Of a stretch of DNA of 18,515 nucleotides, positions 1 through 8,304 are shown piece by piece. The stretch spans positions 1 through 18,515 of the forward strand of contig CALMOR010000142.1 of assembly GCA_937872165.1 (NCBI GenBank), given 5' to 3'. The translations under genes were made by a program, and so were the position numbers. The stretch's first letter is position 1. Each line of letters opens with the position of its first letter. The notes below the pieces were generated by a model. That model was not told where the DNA came from and ran no database searches. It worked only from the letters and a program-made list of their open reading frames with translations. The stretch comes from an uncultured Burkholderiales bacterium (GTDB lineage Bacteria > Pseudomonadota > Gammaproteobacteria > Burkholderiales > Burkholderiaceae_D).

Positions 1-1428
1 CCGCCGGTCACGACGAGCGCGGGGCCGGCGGCCGCAGGGGTCGCGACGCCGGCGTCCGCTGCGGCCCGGCCAAGGCCATCCTCTCCGGTTGCGGCGACGC
101 CGTCCGCCGAGGTCGCCCCGCTGGCACCGACGACGTCCGCCGGGGTCGCTCCGGTAGTGGCGACGCCGTCCGCGGCGCCGACGCCGTCCGCCGCGATTGG
201 TCCGGCGGCGGCCCCGTCCGCTGTGCTTGCTCCATTGGTGCCGACCCCATCCACTGTCGTCGCTCCGTTCGTCGCGAGCGAAGCGGCGTCGCCCGCCCCG
301 CCCGCGATACCGCCCGTCGTCCCGGTCGCAGCACCGTCGGCAGCAGTGGAAGCGAAGGCGGTCGAGCGTTCCGCGACACCGGCGGCGTCCCCGGCCCCGC
401 CGCGCAACACGCTGTCGACTCCGCCACGGCCGCCGGCGCCGGCGTTCATCGCTCCTGCGGTCGCACTGCCTCGCAAGCGTGGACTGGGTCGACTGGGCAC
501 GGCGGCGTTCACGATCGTCCTGCTCGTCGTCGCCGCGTTCGTGATCCGCTTCGCGACTCGCGACACGGGGGCGCGAGCCCCCGCGGTCGCGGCGGCGAAG
601 GCCCCGCTCGCCGACGGCCCGTCGACGCCGGTCGGAACGACGCAGTCGCCGCCTCCGGAGACGCACGACGCGATCGCGGCGGAGACCGTGACCGCGCCTA
701 CCGCGCCTTCCACGACTTCCATGACTGCAGCGACTGCAGCGACGACATCGGGGAAGACCGAGGCGCATCCGGCGCCGCCCGCCGAGCCCGCCCTTCCGCC
801 GATGCTGGTCAACATCGCGACGCCCGCGAGCGTCGTCGTGGGCAAGCCTTTCTCGCTGACGATGTGGATGCAGCGAGGCGGCGACGAGATGGCTTCGATC
901 GAACGCCGGGTGATCGACTCGGTACCGAAGGCGGCCGTCGAGGACCGGACGACGCCGATGTCCGGACTCGAGAGCCTGCCGGGCGGCGCGTGGCGCTACC
1001 CGGTCGAGGCGATCCGGACTGCCTCGCGCAGCACGGTCGAGTTCACCGTCGTCGATCGGGACGGCGCTCGCAGCGCGCCGCGGCGCGTCGTCATCGAGGC
1101 CGTCGCCGTCGCGAGCGAAGCCCGCGCGGTGGCTTGCAGCCGGTCGACCTGCGGCAGCATCGTCGCGGTACGCGACGCCGAGACCGGAGCGGAGGGCGCG
1201 GCGCTCGCGAAGACCGGCGCGCGCAACAAGCCCGTCGAGGTCATCGTGCGGACCGACGACCGCGGCATCCATGCGCTGGTCGCGCAGGGCCGCTGGAAGG
1301 TGGGAGCCCGCGTGCGTCTCGACGGCGCTCGCCTGGTGGCCGCCGATGCGCGCGTCGCCGCATCCCGGCCTTCGTCGCTGCCCGAGGGGAAGCTGCTTCC
1401 GGAGAGCGTGCCCATCGTCGATCAGTGA
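1..1428 (+). CDS. Membrane-anchored protein with Pro/Ala-rich arm and periplasmic C-terminal domain (5' end outside window)
   Basis: The frame is open from base 1, so the gene begins upstream; the first ATG in view (157) is probably internal. Three parts are visible. A long low-complexity arm of Pro, Ala, Ser, Thr and Val is built from imperfect units such as ATPSA and VAP (about 1-460). A positively charged patch (RKRGLGRLG) and one hydrophobic helix follow (about 499-549). A second Pro/Thr/Ala linker leads to a folded domain of about 210 residues (from about 800). The order suggests a single-pass protein with a cytoplasmic N-terminus and an outer C-terminus. The last 80 residues, with a Cys pair (VACSRSTCGSIVAVR), then VEVIVRTDD and WKVGARVRLDGARLV, resemble the segments flanking the glycine zipper in glycine-zipper 2TM lipoproteins, but the zipper is absent. 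That likeness is an inference from pattern. The missing upstream part may hold another domain. Function is unknown. Confidence 0.75.
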   Translation, partial: PPVTTSAGPAAAGVATPASAAARPRPSSPVAATPSAEVAPLAPTTSAGVAPVVATPSAAPTPSAAIGPAAAPSAVLAPLVPTPSTVVAPFVASEAASPAPPAIPPVVPVAAPSAAVEAKAVERSATPAASPAPPRNTLSTPPRPPAPAFIAPAVALPRKRGLGRLGTAAFTIVLLVVAAFVIRFATRDTGARAPAVAAAKAPLADGPSTPVGTTQSPPPETHDAIAAETVTAPTAPSTTSMTAATAATTSGKTEAHPAPPAEPALPPMLVNIATPASVVVGKPFSLTMWMQRGGDEMASIERRVIDSVPKAAVEDRTTPMSGLESLPGGAWRYPVEAIRTASRSTVEFTVVDRDGARSAPRRVVIEAVAVASEARAVACSRSTCGSIVAVRDAETGAEGAALAKTGARNKPVEVIVRTDDRGIHALVAQGRWKVGARVRLDGARLVAADARVAASRPSSLPEGKLLPESVPIVDQ

Positions 1429-1459
1429 CCCGCGGGTCCGCGACTTGCTGACGTCGGGC

Positions 1460-3178
1460 ATGTCTTCCCATCCTCGAGATTCCACTTGCGGGCGCCGGCC
1501 GGACTGGCGACGCGCAGCCGCGCGCGTGATCCGCGGGACCTTCGGCCTGCGGCATCTGCGGCCCGGACAGTTCGACGTGATCCGCAACGTGATGGAAGGC
1601 GTCGACACGCTCGCCACGATGCCGACCGGCGCCGGCAAGTCGCTCTGTTATCAGGTCCCCGCGTTGCTGCTCGAAGGTCGAACGCTCGTGGTCTCGCCGT
1701 TGATCGCGTTGATGAAGGACCAGTGCGATCGGCTCGAGGAGGCCGGCGTCGTCGCGGTGCAGCTCAACAGCGCGATGGGCGCGGGCGAGATCGCCGAGGC
1801 CGAGGCGGCGGTGAGCTCGGGGGCGGCACGCGTCGTCTTCAGCACGCCCGAACGGCTGGCCGACTCCCGCTTCCGCGAACTGCTGAAGGCGTCGCCGACC
1901 AGTCTGCTGGTGATCGACGAAGCGCACGTCATCTCGCAATGGGGACACGACTTCCGGCCTAGCTTCCTCGAGCTCGAGAACGCGGTCTCCGTCCTCGGTC
2001 GCCCGACCCTGCTGGCGCTGACGGCCACGGCCAGCGACGAAGTCGCCGACGACATCGCGAACCAGCTCGGCGCGCCGGGACTCGCGCGCATCAGCACCGG
2101 CGTCTATCGGCCGAACCTGCGCTACACGGTCGAGCAGGTCGCCGACGACGACGCCAAGCTGGCACGGCTCGTGGCGCTGGTCGAAGCCACGGCCGGTCCG
2201 GTGATCGTCTATGCATCGACGATCAAGTCGGTCGAGACCGCGCACGACGCGTTGCGGGCCGCGGGGACGGCGGCCGGCCGCTACCACGGGCGTCTCGGCA
2301 GCCGCGAACGCCGCGAGCAGCAGGACGCCTTCATGCGCGGCGACCTTCGCGTGATGGTCGCGACCAACGCGTTCGGGCTCGGCATCGACCGCGCCGACGT
2401 CAGGGCCGTCGTGCACTTCCAGATGCCCGGCGGTCTCGACGCGTACTACCAGGAGTCCGGACGCGCCGGCCGCGACGGCGAGGACGCGCGTTGCATCCTG
2501 CTCTATCTCGAGCGCGACAAGTCGGTCCAGCGCTTCTTCCTCGCGGGGCGCTATCCGGCCTTTGAGGACGTCGAGGCCACCTATCTGAAGCTGCTCGAAG
2601 CGCCGGCCGATGGAGCGGCATGGTCGCTCGACGCGCTGGTGGACGTGCTCGACCGTCCGCGCAACAAGGTGCAGGTCGCGCTGGTGCTGCTGCGTCGCGA
2701 GCGCGTCGTCGTCAAGAGGAAGGACGGCACACTCGCGGTCCAGCGGGGGAAGCTCGACGGCGCGGCCGTCGAACGACTCCTCGCCGGCTATCGCGCGAAA
2801 CGCGAGCACGATCGCGCGATGCTCGAGCAGATGGCGTTCTACGGCCTCACCGGCCACTGTCGATGGCAGGTGTTGCTGAAGCACTTCGACGACGCCAGCA
2901 CGTTCGAGCGCTGCGGCTCCTGCGACAACTGCGCGCGGATCGCGCTCGCGCAGACGCGCGCCGCCAACGACGAGGGGACGACCGGCGAGGCCGTCGAGCA
3001 GCGCTCCGTCGAGGTCGCCTTCGCCGACGGCGACCCGGTGCGCGTACGGCGCTACGGCGCCGGCATCGTGCGCGCGGCCGACGCGCGTCAGGTCACCGTC
3101 GAGTTCCCGAGCGGCGACACGCGCTCGTTCCTCGCGAGCTTCGTCGAGAAGCGCTCGGGTCGCCGCAAGGCGGCCTGA
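1460..3178 (+). CDS. recQ: RecQ-family ATP-dependent DNA helicase
   Basis: This is a superfamily 2 DNA helicase of 572 residues when started at ATG 1460. The frame is open further upstream, but that part overlaps the preceding gene and has no helicase homology; no strong Shine-Dalgarno is visible. Walker A is MPTGAGKS (about 54-61), the DEAH box is 153-156 followed by SQWGHDFRPSF, motif III is LTATA (187-191), and motif VI is QESGRAGRDG (331-340). The zinc site is C467 plus CGSCDNC (C485, C488, C491), which is diagnostic of RecQ. Unusually, a winged-helix-like stretch (about 385-430) comes before the zinc cysteines, no HRDC domain follows, and the protein ends in a small beta-rich segment (VRRYGAGIVRAADARQVTVEF) that looks like an SH3/Tudor or DUF3553-type fold. 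Such proteins act in recombination and fork repair; this may be a paralogue rather than the canonical RecQ. It starts 31 bases after the preceding stop codon. Confidence 0.93.
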   Translation: MSSHPRDSTCGRRPDWRRAAARVIRGTFGLRHLRPGQFDVIRNVMEGVDTLATMPTGAGKSLCYQVPALLLEGRTLVVSPLIALMKDQCDRLEEAGVVAVQLNSAMGAGEIAEAEAAVSSGAARVVFSTPERLADSRFRELLKASPTSLLVIDEAHVISQWGHDFRPSFLELENAVSVLGRPTLLALTATASDEVADDIANQLGAPGLARISTGVYRPNLRYTVEQVADDDAKLARLVALVEATAGPVIVYASTIKSVETAHDALRAAGTAAGRYHGRLGSRERREQQDAFMRGDLRVMVATNAFGLGIDRADVRAVVHFQMPGGLDAYYQESGRAGRDGEDARCILLYLERDKSVQRFFLAGRYPAFEDVEATYLKLLEAPADGAAWSLDALVDVLDRPRNKVQVALVLLRRERVVVKRKDGTLAVQRGKLDGAAVERLLAGYRAKREHDRAMLEQMAFYGLTGHCRWQVLLKHFDDASTFERCGSCDNCARIALAQTRAANDEGTTGEAVEQRSVEVAFADGDPVRVRRYGAGIVRAADARQVTVEFPSGDTRSFLASFVEKRSGRRKAA

Positions 3179-3228
3179 GCCGCGGCCGCGACCCAGACCT
3201 TCAGGCCGATCTTCCGGACGACGGCGGC

Positions 3229-4408
3229 TTAACGCGGCTCGTCGTGGACGAGTCGCCATCGTCGATCGGACGGCACCAGCGTCATCCGCACGTTCCCGAC
3301 CGCGTAGCCGCGTTCGAGCGCGGCCGGCACGGCGTCGCGGTCGCCGAGTCCGACCGGGATCAGTCGCCACGACGTCGGCGGAACGTAGCGCGTCTTCGCC
3401 GCCGCGTCGAAGCGATCGAGCAGTCGGCGGCGCGGTCGGCCTGCCCGGCGCCAGCAGATGGCCGAGTGCCGCGACCGCCTGCGAGCCGCCGTCGGCGAGA
3501 CGATCGGCGCGCTCCATGCTGTCGATCGCCTCGTCGATGCGCCTTTCGCTGGCGAACATCGTGCCGAGCGTCCGATGCGCCACCCAGAAGTCGGGTTCGA
3601 GGTCAAGGACGCGCTGCAGTCGTTCGCGTGCCTCGTCGCGCCTGCCGGCGGACCCCAGCGACCCGCTGTCGAGCGTGAGCGAGATCAAAGACTGTGGGTC
3701 GAGCTCGCGAGCGGTCCGCATCTGCTTCTCGGCGTCCGGATGACGGTCGAGCGCGTCGAGCAGCCGGCCGTAGCCGAAGTGCGCGTTGTATTCGTTCGGG
3801 TTCAACGCGATCGCCTTGCGGAAGGTCGCGTCCGCGCCCTGCCAGCCCCGGTCGTGCCGGAACTGGTTCCAGCCCCGGCTGCCGTAGCCGTCCGCGAGCT
3901 CCGGTGCGATCTCGATCGCGCGGTCCGCGTAGAGCTTCGCGCTGGCGAAGACGAGGCGCGGTTCGGATCGGCGCCGAAGATCATGCGGCGGTTCGATTCG
4001 GCCAGCCCCGCGCGAGCGAGCGCGAAGTCCGGATCGAGGGCGATGGCCTGCCGGTAAAGCGCGATGCTGCGCACCGGCCCGGCGTTGCGGATCTGAGGTT
4101 GTCCTCCTCGACCACCATGCCCGGCCAGAGCGCGGCCATCAGCGCGTCCTCGTCGAGCAGTTCCCCGCGCGATCCACGAAGAACGGCAACGTGTCGAAGA
4201 GGCGCGGGCCGATGACGACCGGCTCGCCGTCCTTCAGCAGCCGTCGCCGCGCGACGTCCATCGCGTGATCGCCGAACCGGTACTGCCGCATCGAGACCAT
4301 TCCTGACCGAAGGCGTCGCCTCCCGACAGGACGCGCGCCTCCGTCTCCGACATCGGTCGATCGTATCGACATCGTCGCGCCCTTCGCTTCAGGACGTTTC
4401 GACGTCAT
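3229..4408 (-). pseudogene. Broken winged-helix (OmpR/CadC-type) regulator with TPR repeats
   Basis: On the minus strand, the start of an OmpR/PhoB-type DNA-binding domain can be read (YRFGDHAMDVARRRLLKDG), with likely starts at 4300 or 4291 rather than 4408. The frame breaks near 4167 at a run of four G; adding one base restores GELLDEDALMAALWPGMVVE. Near 4094 the domain stops after about 70 residues, where its last helices and wing should be, and jumps directly into a TPR (SIALYRQAIALDPDFALARA) in another frame. Further breaks lie near 3956 and 3440. Between them TPR-like units continue (AIALNPNEYNAHFGYGRLLD, RVLDLEPDFWVAHRTLGTMF), ending at TAA 3229. Known relatives are one-component transcription regulators with a C-terminal TPR array. 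Four frame changes plus an internal deletion make a functional product very unlikely. Clustered assembly errors could explain the indels but not the missing domain part. Confidence 0.85.
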
Positions 4409-4494
4409 TCAGAACCTCCACAAGATTCTTAGGGACCCTCGAACGGAAGGCGAGGGACCGGCGGCATCCGGCCGCCGTCCATCGAGGAGTCGAC

Positions 4495-5068
4495 ATGAAG
4501 ACGTTCAACTGGAAGTCCGCGACCCCGTTCACGCTGGCGAGCATGACCACCGGTCTCGTGATGCAGGCCTGCGGCGACGGCGACGGCGCGGCGATCGCGC
4601 AGAGCACGACGGCGGCGACCGCGGCACCCGAGCCGCTCGAAGGGACCTGGCAGTCGGAGATCACGATCCGCGACTGCACGACCGGCGCCGTCACGACGAC
4701 CTTCCACGGCCTCACCGCCTTCCATCGGAGCGGGACCGTCGCCGCGGACAACAACATGCCGCCGGGCACGAATGGCATCGCGGCCGGCACGTGGAAGAAG
4801 GGATCGACCGGCCGCTACGACGTCAGCCTTCGCTTCTTCCGGACGTTTGCCGAACGGCACTGTCGGCCGGCAGCGCTTCGTCCGCGCGATCACGCTCGGC
4901 GGCGACGGCAACTCGCTGACGAGCACGATCCCGGCCACGATCCTCGATCCGACCGACAACGGGATCCAGAGCGTCTGCGGCAGCGAGACCGGCGTGCGCT
5001 TCGACCGGGCTCGCGGATCGCGCGCGGCGACGGGACCGGCCCGCGCCGTCACGCCTTTGGCAACGTGA
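4495..5068 (+). pseudogene. Exported small hypothetical protein, disrupted by one frameshift
   Basis: An AGGAG lies shortly before ATG 4495. The product begins with a short Lys-containing N-terminus and a weak hydrophobic stretch, so it is probably exported; a cut after AAIA, or a poor lipobox at the early Cys, are both possible. The mature part opens with LEGTWQSEITIRDCTTGAV and continues HGLTAFHRSGTVAADNNMPP. Around 4851-4856 the frame changes. The uncorrected frame runs to 5079 through Arg/His-rich nonsense. Removing one base gives RFFRTFPNGTVGRQRFVRAI, then SLTSTIPATILDPTDNG and CGSETGVRF, ending at 5068. I know this pattern from unnamed secreted proteins with a GTW start, a paired-strand fold and a closing CG.E.G motif, but know no function. 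The corrected end overlaps the convergent dcd 3' end by about 20 bases. A sequencing error remains possible, although the adjacent regulator is also decayed. Confidence 0.65.
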
Positions 5069-5630
5069 CGCCCTGCTGACCCTGGTACTTGCCGCCCCGG
5101 TCCTTGTAGCTCGTCTCGCAGACTTCGTCGCTCTCGAAGAAGAGGACCTGCGCGACGCCTTCGTTCGCGTAGATCTTCGCCGGCAACGGTGTCGTGTTCG
5201 AGAACTCGAGCGTCACGTAGCCTTCCCACTCGGGCTCGAACGGCGTCACGTTGACGATGATCCCGCAGCGCGCGTAGGTGCTCTTGCCGAGGCAGATCGT
5301 CAGCACGTTGCGCGGGATGCGGAAGTACTCGACGGTGCGCGCAAGCGCGAACGAGTTGGGCGGAATGATGCAGACGTCGCCCCTGAAGTCGACGAAGCTC
5401 TTCTCGTCGAAGTTCTTCGGATCGACGATCGTGCTGTTGATGTTCGTGAAGATCTTGAAGTCGTTCGCGCAGCGGATGTCGTAGCCGTAGCTCGACGTGC
5501 CGTAGCTGACGATCTTGTGGCCGACGCCGTCCGCTCCCGTCACGGTCCGCACCTGCTGCGGCGCGAACGGCTCGATCATCGCGTGGGACGCGGCCATCTC
5601 GCGGATCCAGCGATCGGACTTGATGCTCAT
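5049..5630 (-). CDS. dcd: dCTP deaminase
   Basis: Converts dCTP to dUTP plus ammonia, feeding dUTP to dUTPase and thymidylate synthesis in the cytoplasm. The 193-residue product is the normal length. It carries the family signature GKSTYARCGIIVNVTPFEPE and VTLEFSNTTPLP. By comparison with E. coli Dcd, the Arg in TYAR and the Glu in TLEFSN match the catalytic Arg and Glu, and the GKS segment corresponds to the phosphate-contacting GRSS segment. The C-terminus ends KYQGQQGVTLPKA, the usual nucleotide-covering tail. The ATG at 5630 matches the usual MSIKSDRWIREMA start. In related Burkholderiales I would expect dcd to lie near metG and mrp; here mrp is absent from the interval and dcd is about 3.6 kb from metG. 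It lies 78 bases downstream of mobB on the same strand. Confidence 0.97.
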   Translation of the reverse strand: MSIKSDRWIREMAASHAMIEPFAPQQVRTVTGADGVGHKIVSYGTSSYGYDIRCANDFKIFTNINSTIVDPKNFDEKSFVDFRGDVCIIPPNSFALARTVEYFRIPRNVLTICLGKSTYARCGIIVNVTPFEPEWEGYVTLEFSNTTPLPAKIYANEGVAQVLFFESDEVCETSYKDRGGKYQGQQGVTLPKA

Positions 5631-5632
5631 GC

Positions 5633-5664
5633 GCGCTCCGCGGCCTTGTGGAGCGCGGATTCTA
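5633..5664 (-). promoter_or_regulatory. dcd: Possible dcd -10 element and leader stem-loop
   Basis: On the minus strand, TAGAAT (5664-5659) resembles a sigma-70 -10 box about 30 bases upstream of the dcd ATG. An imperfect hairpin with arms GCGCTCC/GGAGCGC (5633-5656) lies between it and the start. No convincing -35 was found, so this is a weak call. Confidence 0.25.
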
Positions 5665-5708
5665 CGGGACTCGACGACGTGCTCCGGCCGCCGCCGCAGG
5701 CGCCCGAC

Positions 5709-6197
5709 CTACGACGTCGCGTCGACGATGAAGGCGGCTATGGCCTCGACGTCGTCGAGCCGGAACTGCGGCAGCGCGGTCGCGAGCGGGACGTCGCTCG
5801 CGATCGCGACGATGTGCGGATCGTGCGGCGACAGCAGCGGCTTGCCGGTGGCGGCGCGATGCACTTCGAGCTTCCGGATCGACTCGCGCTTGAAGCCCTC
5901 GACGAGCACCAGGTCGCAGTCCGACAGATGCGACAGCAGCTCGGGCAGCGCGGGCTCGGCGGCGCCGTGATGCTCGCGCATCAGCGCCCAGCGGGTCGGC
6001 GAGCTCTCGATGACCTCGTGCGAGCAGGCGTCGCGAAACCGGTGGCTGTCCTTGCCGGGCTTGTCGATGTCGAACTTCTCGTGCGCGTGCTTGACGACCG
6101 AAACGCGCAGACCCTTCGTCGCGAGGACCGGCAGCAGACGTTCGATCAGCGTGGTCTTGCCGGAATCGGACCAGCCGGCGATGCCGAAGACTTTCAT
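5709..6197 (-). CDS. mobB: Molybdopterin-guanine dinucleotide biosynthesis adapter protein MobB
   Basis: A 162-residue P-loop GTP-binding protein that assists MobA in attaching GMP to molybdopterin, forming the MGD cofactor of molybdoenzymes. It starts MKVFGIAGWSDSGKTTLIER: the P-loop GWSDSGKTT is at residues 8-16, as in the family. Then come VVKHAHEKFDIDKPGKDSHR (the conserved His/Asp-rich stretch) and DLVLVEGFKRESIRKLEVHR, the MobB hallmark after the Walker B region. Length is normal and the ORF looks intact. MobA and MoeA, its frequent neighbours, are not in the window. It lies upstream of dcd on the same strand with 78 bases between them and is divergent from the ABC transporter. No strong Shine-Dalgarno is visible before ATG 6197. 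Confidence 0.95.
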   Translation of the reverse strand: MKVFGIAGWSDSGKTTLIERLLPVLATKGLRVSVVKHAHEKFDIDKPGKDSHRFRDACSHEVIESSPTRWALMREHHGAAEPALPELLSHLSDCDLVLVEGFKRESIRKLEVHRAATGKPLLSPHDPHIVAIASDVPLATALPQFRLDDVEAIAAFIVDATS

Positions 6198-6443
6198 GGA
6201 GCGTGAACGATCGATCGAGAGGACGGTTGGAGCGCGGCGCGATGGTAGCCGTTCGCGACGCCTCGCGGACGAACGGCCGATGGCGGGAACCCTACGGCGT
6301 CCGAAGTGCGAAGCGTCGACCGATCTTTCGACCGTGCGTCGAAGCTGTCAGCCGAAGCGACCACCGCGACGTTGTTGCCGACGTCGCCCTCGTCCATTCG
6401 TCAGCGCCCGGCACGCGACCTGTCCGCGCCTCGATCGATCGTC

Positions 6444-8243
6444 ATGACCGCAGCCCTCTTTCCATCCTTCCGCCCTCGTCCCGTCGGGGTCGGCCTCTAT
6501 CGCGGCCTGTGGCACTTCGCCGATGGCGCCCGCATCGCGCTCTTGTCCGGGGCCGCGCTGCTGATCGCGTCGCAGCTGCTGCGGCTGCTGCTGCCGTGGT
6601 TCGCGGGCCAGGCCATCAACGTGCTGCAGGCGGGCGGCCCCGGCTACGGGCCGCATGCGGGCGGCTGGGTGTGCGCGCTGCTCGCGACCTGCGCGGTCGT
6701 GTGGGCGCTGCACGGGCCGGGCCGCGTGCTCGAACGCGCGGTCGGCGTGCGCGTGCGTCGCGGGGTTTCGGAAGCGTTGTTCGACAAGCTCTCGACCGCA
6801 CCGCTCGCGTGGCACGACCGCCATCCGGCGAGCGACCTGCAGCAACGGATGGGGCAGGCGAGCGGCGCGCTCGACGACTTCGCGCAGAGCCAGTACATCG
6901 TGCTCCAGAGCACGGTGACCTTCGTCGGCACGCTCGCGGCCCTGGTGCTGTTCTCTCCCGCGACCGGCATCGTCGCGGTCGCGGCCTACGCGGTGCTGGT
7001 GCTCATCGGCCTGCGCTTCGACCGTTCGATGACCGCGCTCGCGAAGCAGCAGAACCATGCCGAGCGTCGCTACGCGTCAGGCGTGCTCGCCTTCGTCGGC
7101 GGCATCGTCACCATCACGGCGCTCCGGCTGCAGCCGAGCGCGAAGCGGCTGCTCGGCGCGCGGCTCGAGGCGATCTTCGTCCCGCTCCAGCGCAGCATCC
7201 GCCTGAACGAGGCCAAGTGGTGCGTGATCGACCTGCTGACGACGACACTGACGTGGACCGTGGTCGCTCTCTACGTGTGGCGTGCGCACGGGTCCGCGAC
7301 CGGGGTGCTGATCGGTGGCGTCTTCATGGTCCATCAATACGCCGAGCAGGCCGGCGGCGTCGTCAGCTCGGCCGCGTCGCATCTGCAGGGCTTCGCGCAT
7401 TGCCGCGTCAGCTTCGCGAGCGCGGCGCCGATCTGGGACGCGCCGCAGCGACCCGTCGGCGGCGTCCGCCTCGACCCGCGATGGCGTCGCATCGACCTCC
7501 ACGGCGTCGCCTATCGCCATGGGGTCGACGAGGACGGCGACGCGGCGTCCGCCAAGGGCATTCATCCGGTCTCCCTGTCGCTTCATCGCGGCGAGCGCAT
7601 CGCGCTGGTCGGTCCGAGCGGGGCCGGCAAGAGCACGCTGATGCGCGTGATGGCCGGCCTCTACGACGCGAGCCACGGCCACGTCACCGTCGACGGCATC
7701 GCCCATCTCGGCGTGCGACCGTTGTCGACGGTCACGACCTTCATCCCTCAGGAAGCCGAGGTCTTCGAATCCAGCGTGGGGGAGAACATCGCGCTCGATG
7801 CGCTGCCCGATCGCGACACGCTGATCACGGCGCTGCGCGTCAGCGCGTTCGACGAAGTCCTCGCGGAGCTGCCGGCCGGCCTCGCCACTCCGATCGCGGA
7901 ACGCGGTGCCAACCTGTCGGGCGGTCAGCGTCAGCGCCTGTGCCTCGCCCGCGGTGTGCTCGCCGCGGCCGACAGCTCGTTGATCCTGCTCGACGAGCCG
8001 ACGAGCGCGCTCGACCCGCTGACCGAGGCGCACGTGTACCGCGAGCTCGATGCCTCCTTCCCTTCGGCCTGCATCGTCGCGTCGGTGCACCGCATGAGTC
8101 TGCTCGAGCACTTCGACCGCATCGTCCTCATGGAGGACGGCCACATCCTCGACTGCGGGACGGTCGACGAGCTGCTCGAACGACAACCGCTGCTCGTCGC
8201 GATGATGGGCCCGATGGACGAAGCGGCGCTGCAGGCGGCCTGA
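6444..8243 (+). CDS. ABC transporter, fused permease and ATP-binding protein (exporter type)
   Basis: A 599-residue half-transporter with an N-terminal membrane domain of about five or six helices (for example IALLSGAALLIASQLLRLLL, TFVGTLAALVLFS, GIVAVAAYAVLVLIGL) and a C-terminal ATPase. ATPase motifs are Walker A GPSGAGKST (390-398), Q-loop FIPQEAEVF, signature LSGGQRQRL (from 491), Walker B LILLDEPTSALD (Asp517, Glu518) and H-loop SVHRMS. All catalytic residues are present, so it should work as a homodimeric exporter of the MsbA/lipid-multidrug class; the substrate cannot be read from sequence. I chose ATG 6444 because family similarity begins there; the frame is open back to 6306, but that segment looks like non-coding DNA. 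It is a single-gene unit, divergent from mobB. Confidence 0.93.
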   Translation: MTAALFPSFRPRPVGVGLYRGLWHFADGARIALLSGAALLIASQLLRLLLPWFAGQAINVLQAGGPGYGPHAGGWVCALLATCAVVWALHGPGRVLERAVGVRVRRGVSEALFDKLSTAPLAWHDRHPASDLQQRMGQASGALDDFAQSQYIVLQSTVTFVGTLAALVLFSPATGIVAVAAYAVLVLIGLRFDRSMTALAKQQNHAERRYASGVLAFVGGIVTITALRLQPSAKRLLGARLEAIFVPLQRSIRLNEAKWCVIDLLTTTLTWTVVALYVWRAHGSATGVLIGGVFMVHQYAEQAGGVVSSAASHLQGFAHCRVSFASAAPIWDAPQRPVGGVRLDPRWRRIDLHGVAYRHGVDEDGDAASAKGIHPVSLSLHRGERIALVGPSGAGKSTLMRVMAGLYDASHGHVTVDGIAHLGVRPLSTVTTFIPQEAEVFESSVGENIALDALPDRDTLITALRVSAFDEVLAELPAGLATPIAERGANLSGGQRQRLCLARGVLAAADSSLILLDEPTSALDPLTEAHVYRELDASFPSACIVASVHRMSLLEHFDRIVLMEDGHILDCGTVDELLERQPLLVAMMGPMDEAALQAA

Positions 8244-8260
8244 CGCGCATCGCGCAGACG

Positions 8261-8288
8261 AAAAAAAAAGCGCCTCGTCGAGGCGTTT
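8261..8288 (-). terminator. Rho-independent terminator of the DUF4148 gene
   Basis: Stem CGCCTC/GAGGCG (8271-8276 and 8280-8285) with loop GTC, extended by A-T pairs. Read on the minus strand it is followed by a run of nine T. On the plus strand the tail is only TTTG, so it may also stop the ABC transporter transcript weakly. It lies 17 bases beyond the second DUF4148 stop codon (8305). Confidence 0.85.
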
Positions 8289-8304
8289 GATGCGGGCGTC
8301 GGCT

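Noticed and set aside
1..460. Repeats at the left edge considered as a CRISPR array or satellite
   Set aside because: Units are short, degenerate, in phase with codons and have no unique spacers; they encode a Pro/Ala arm.
1241..3805. Long minus-strand open frame opposite recQ
   Set aside because: Only its first part, about 3440-3805, matches anything (TPR fragment of the pseudogene); the rest is antisense composition of recQ.
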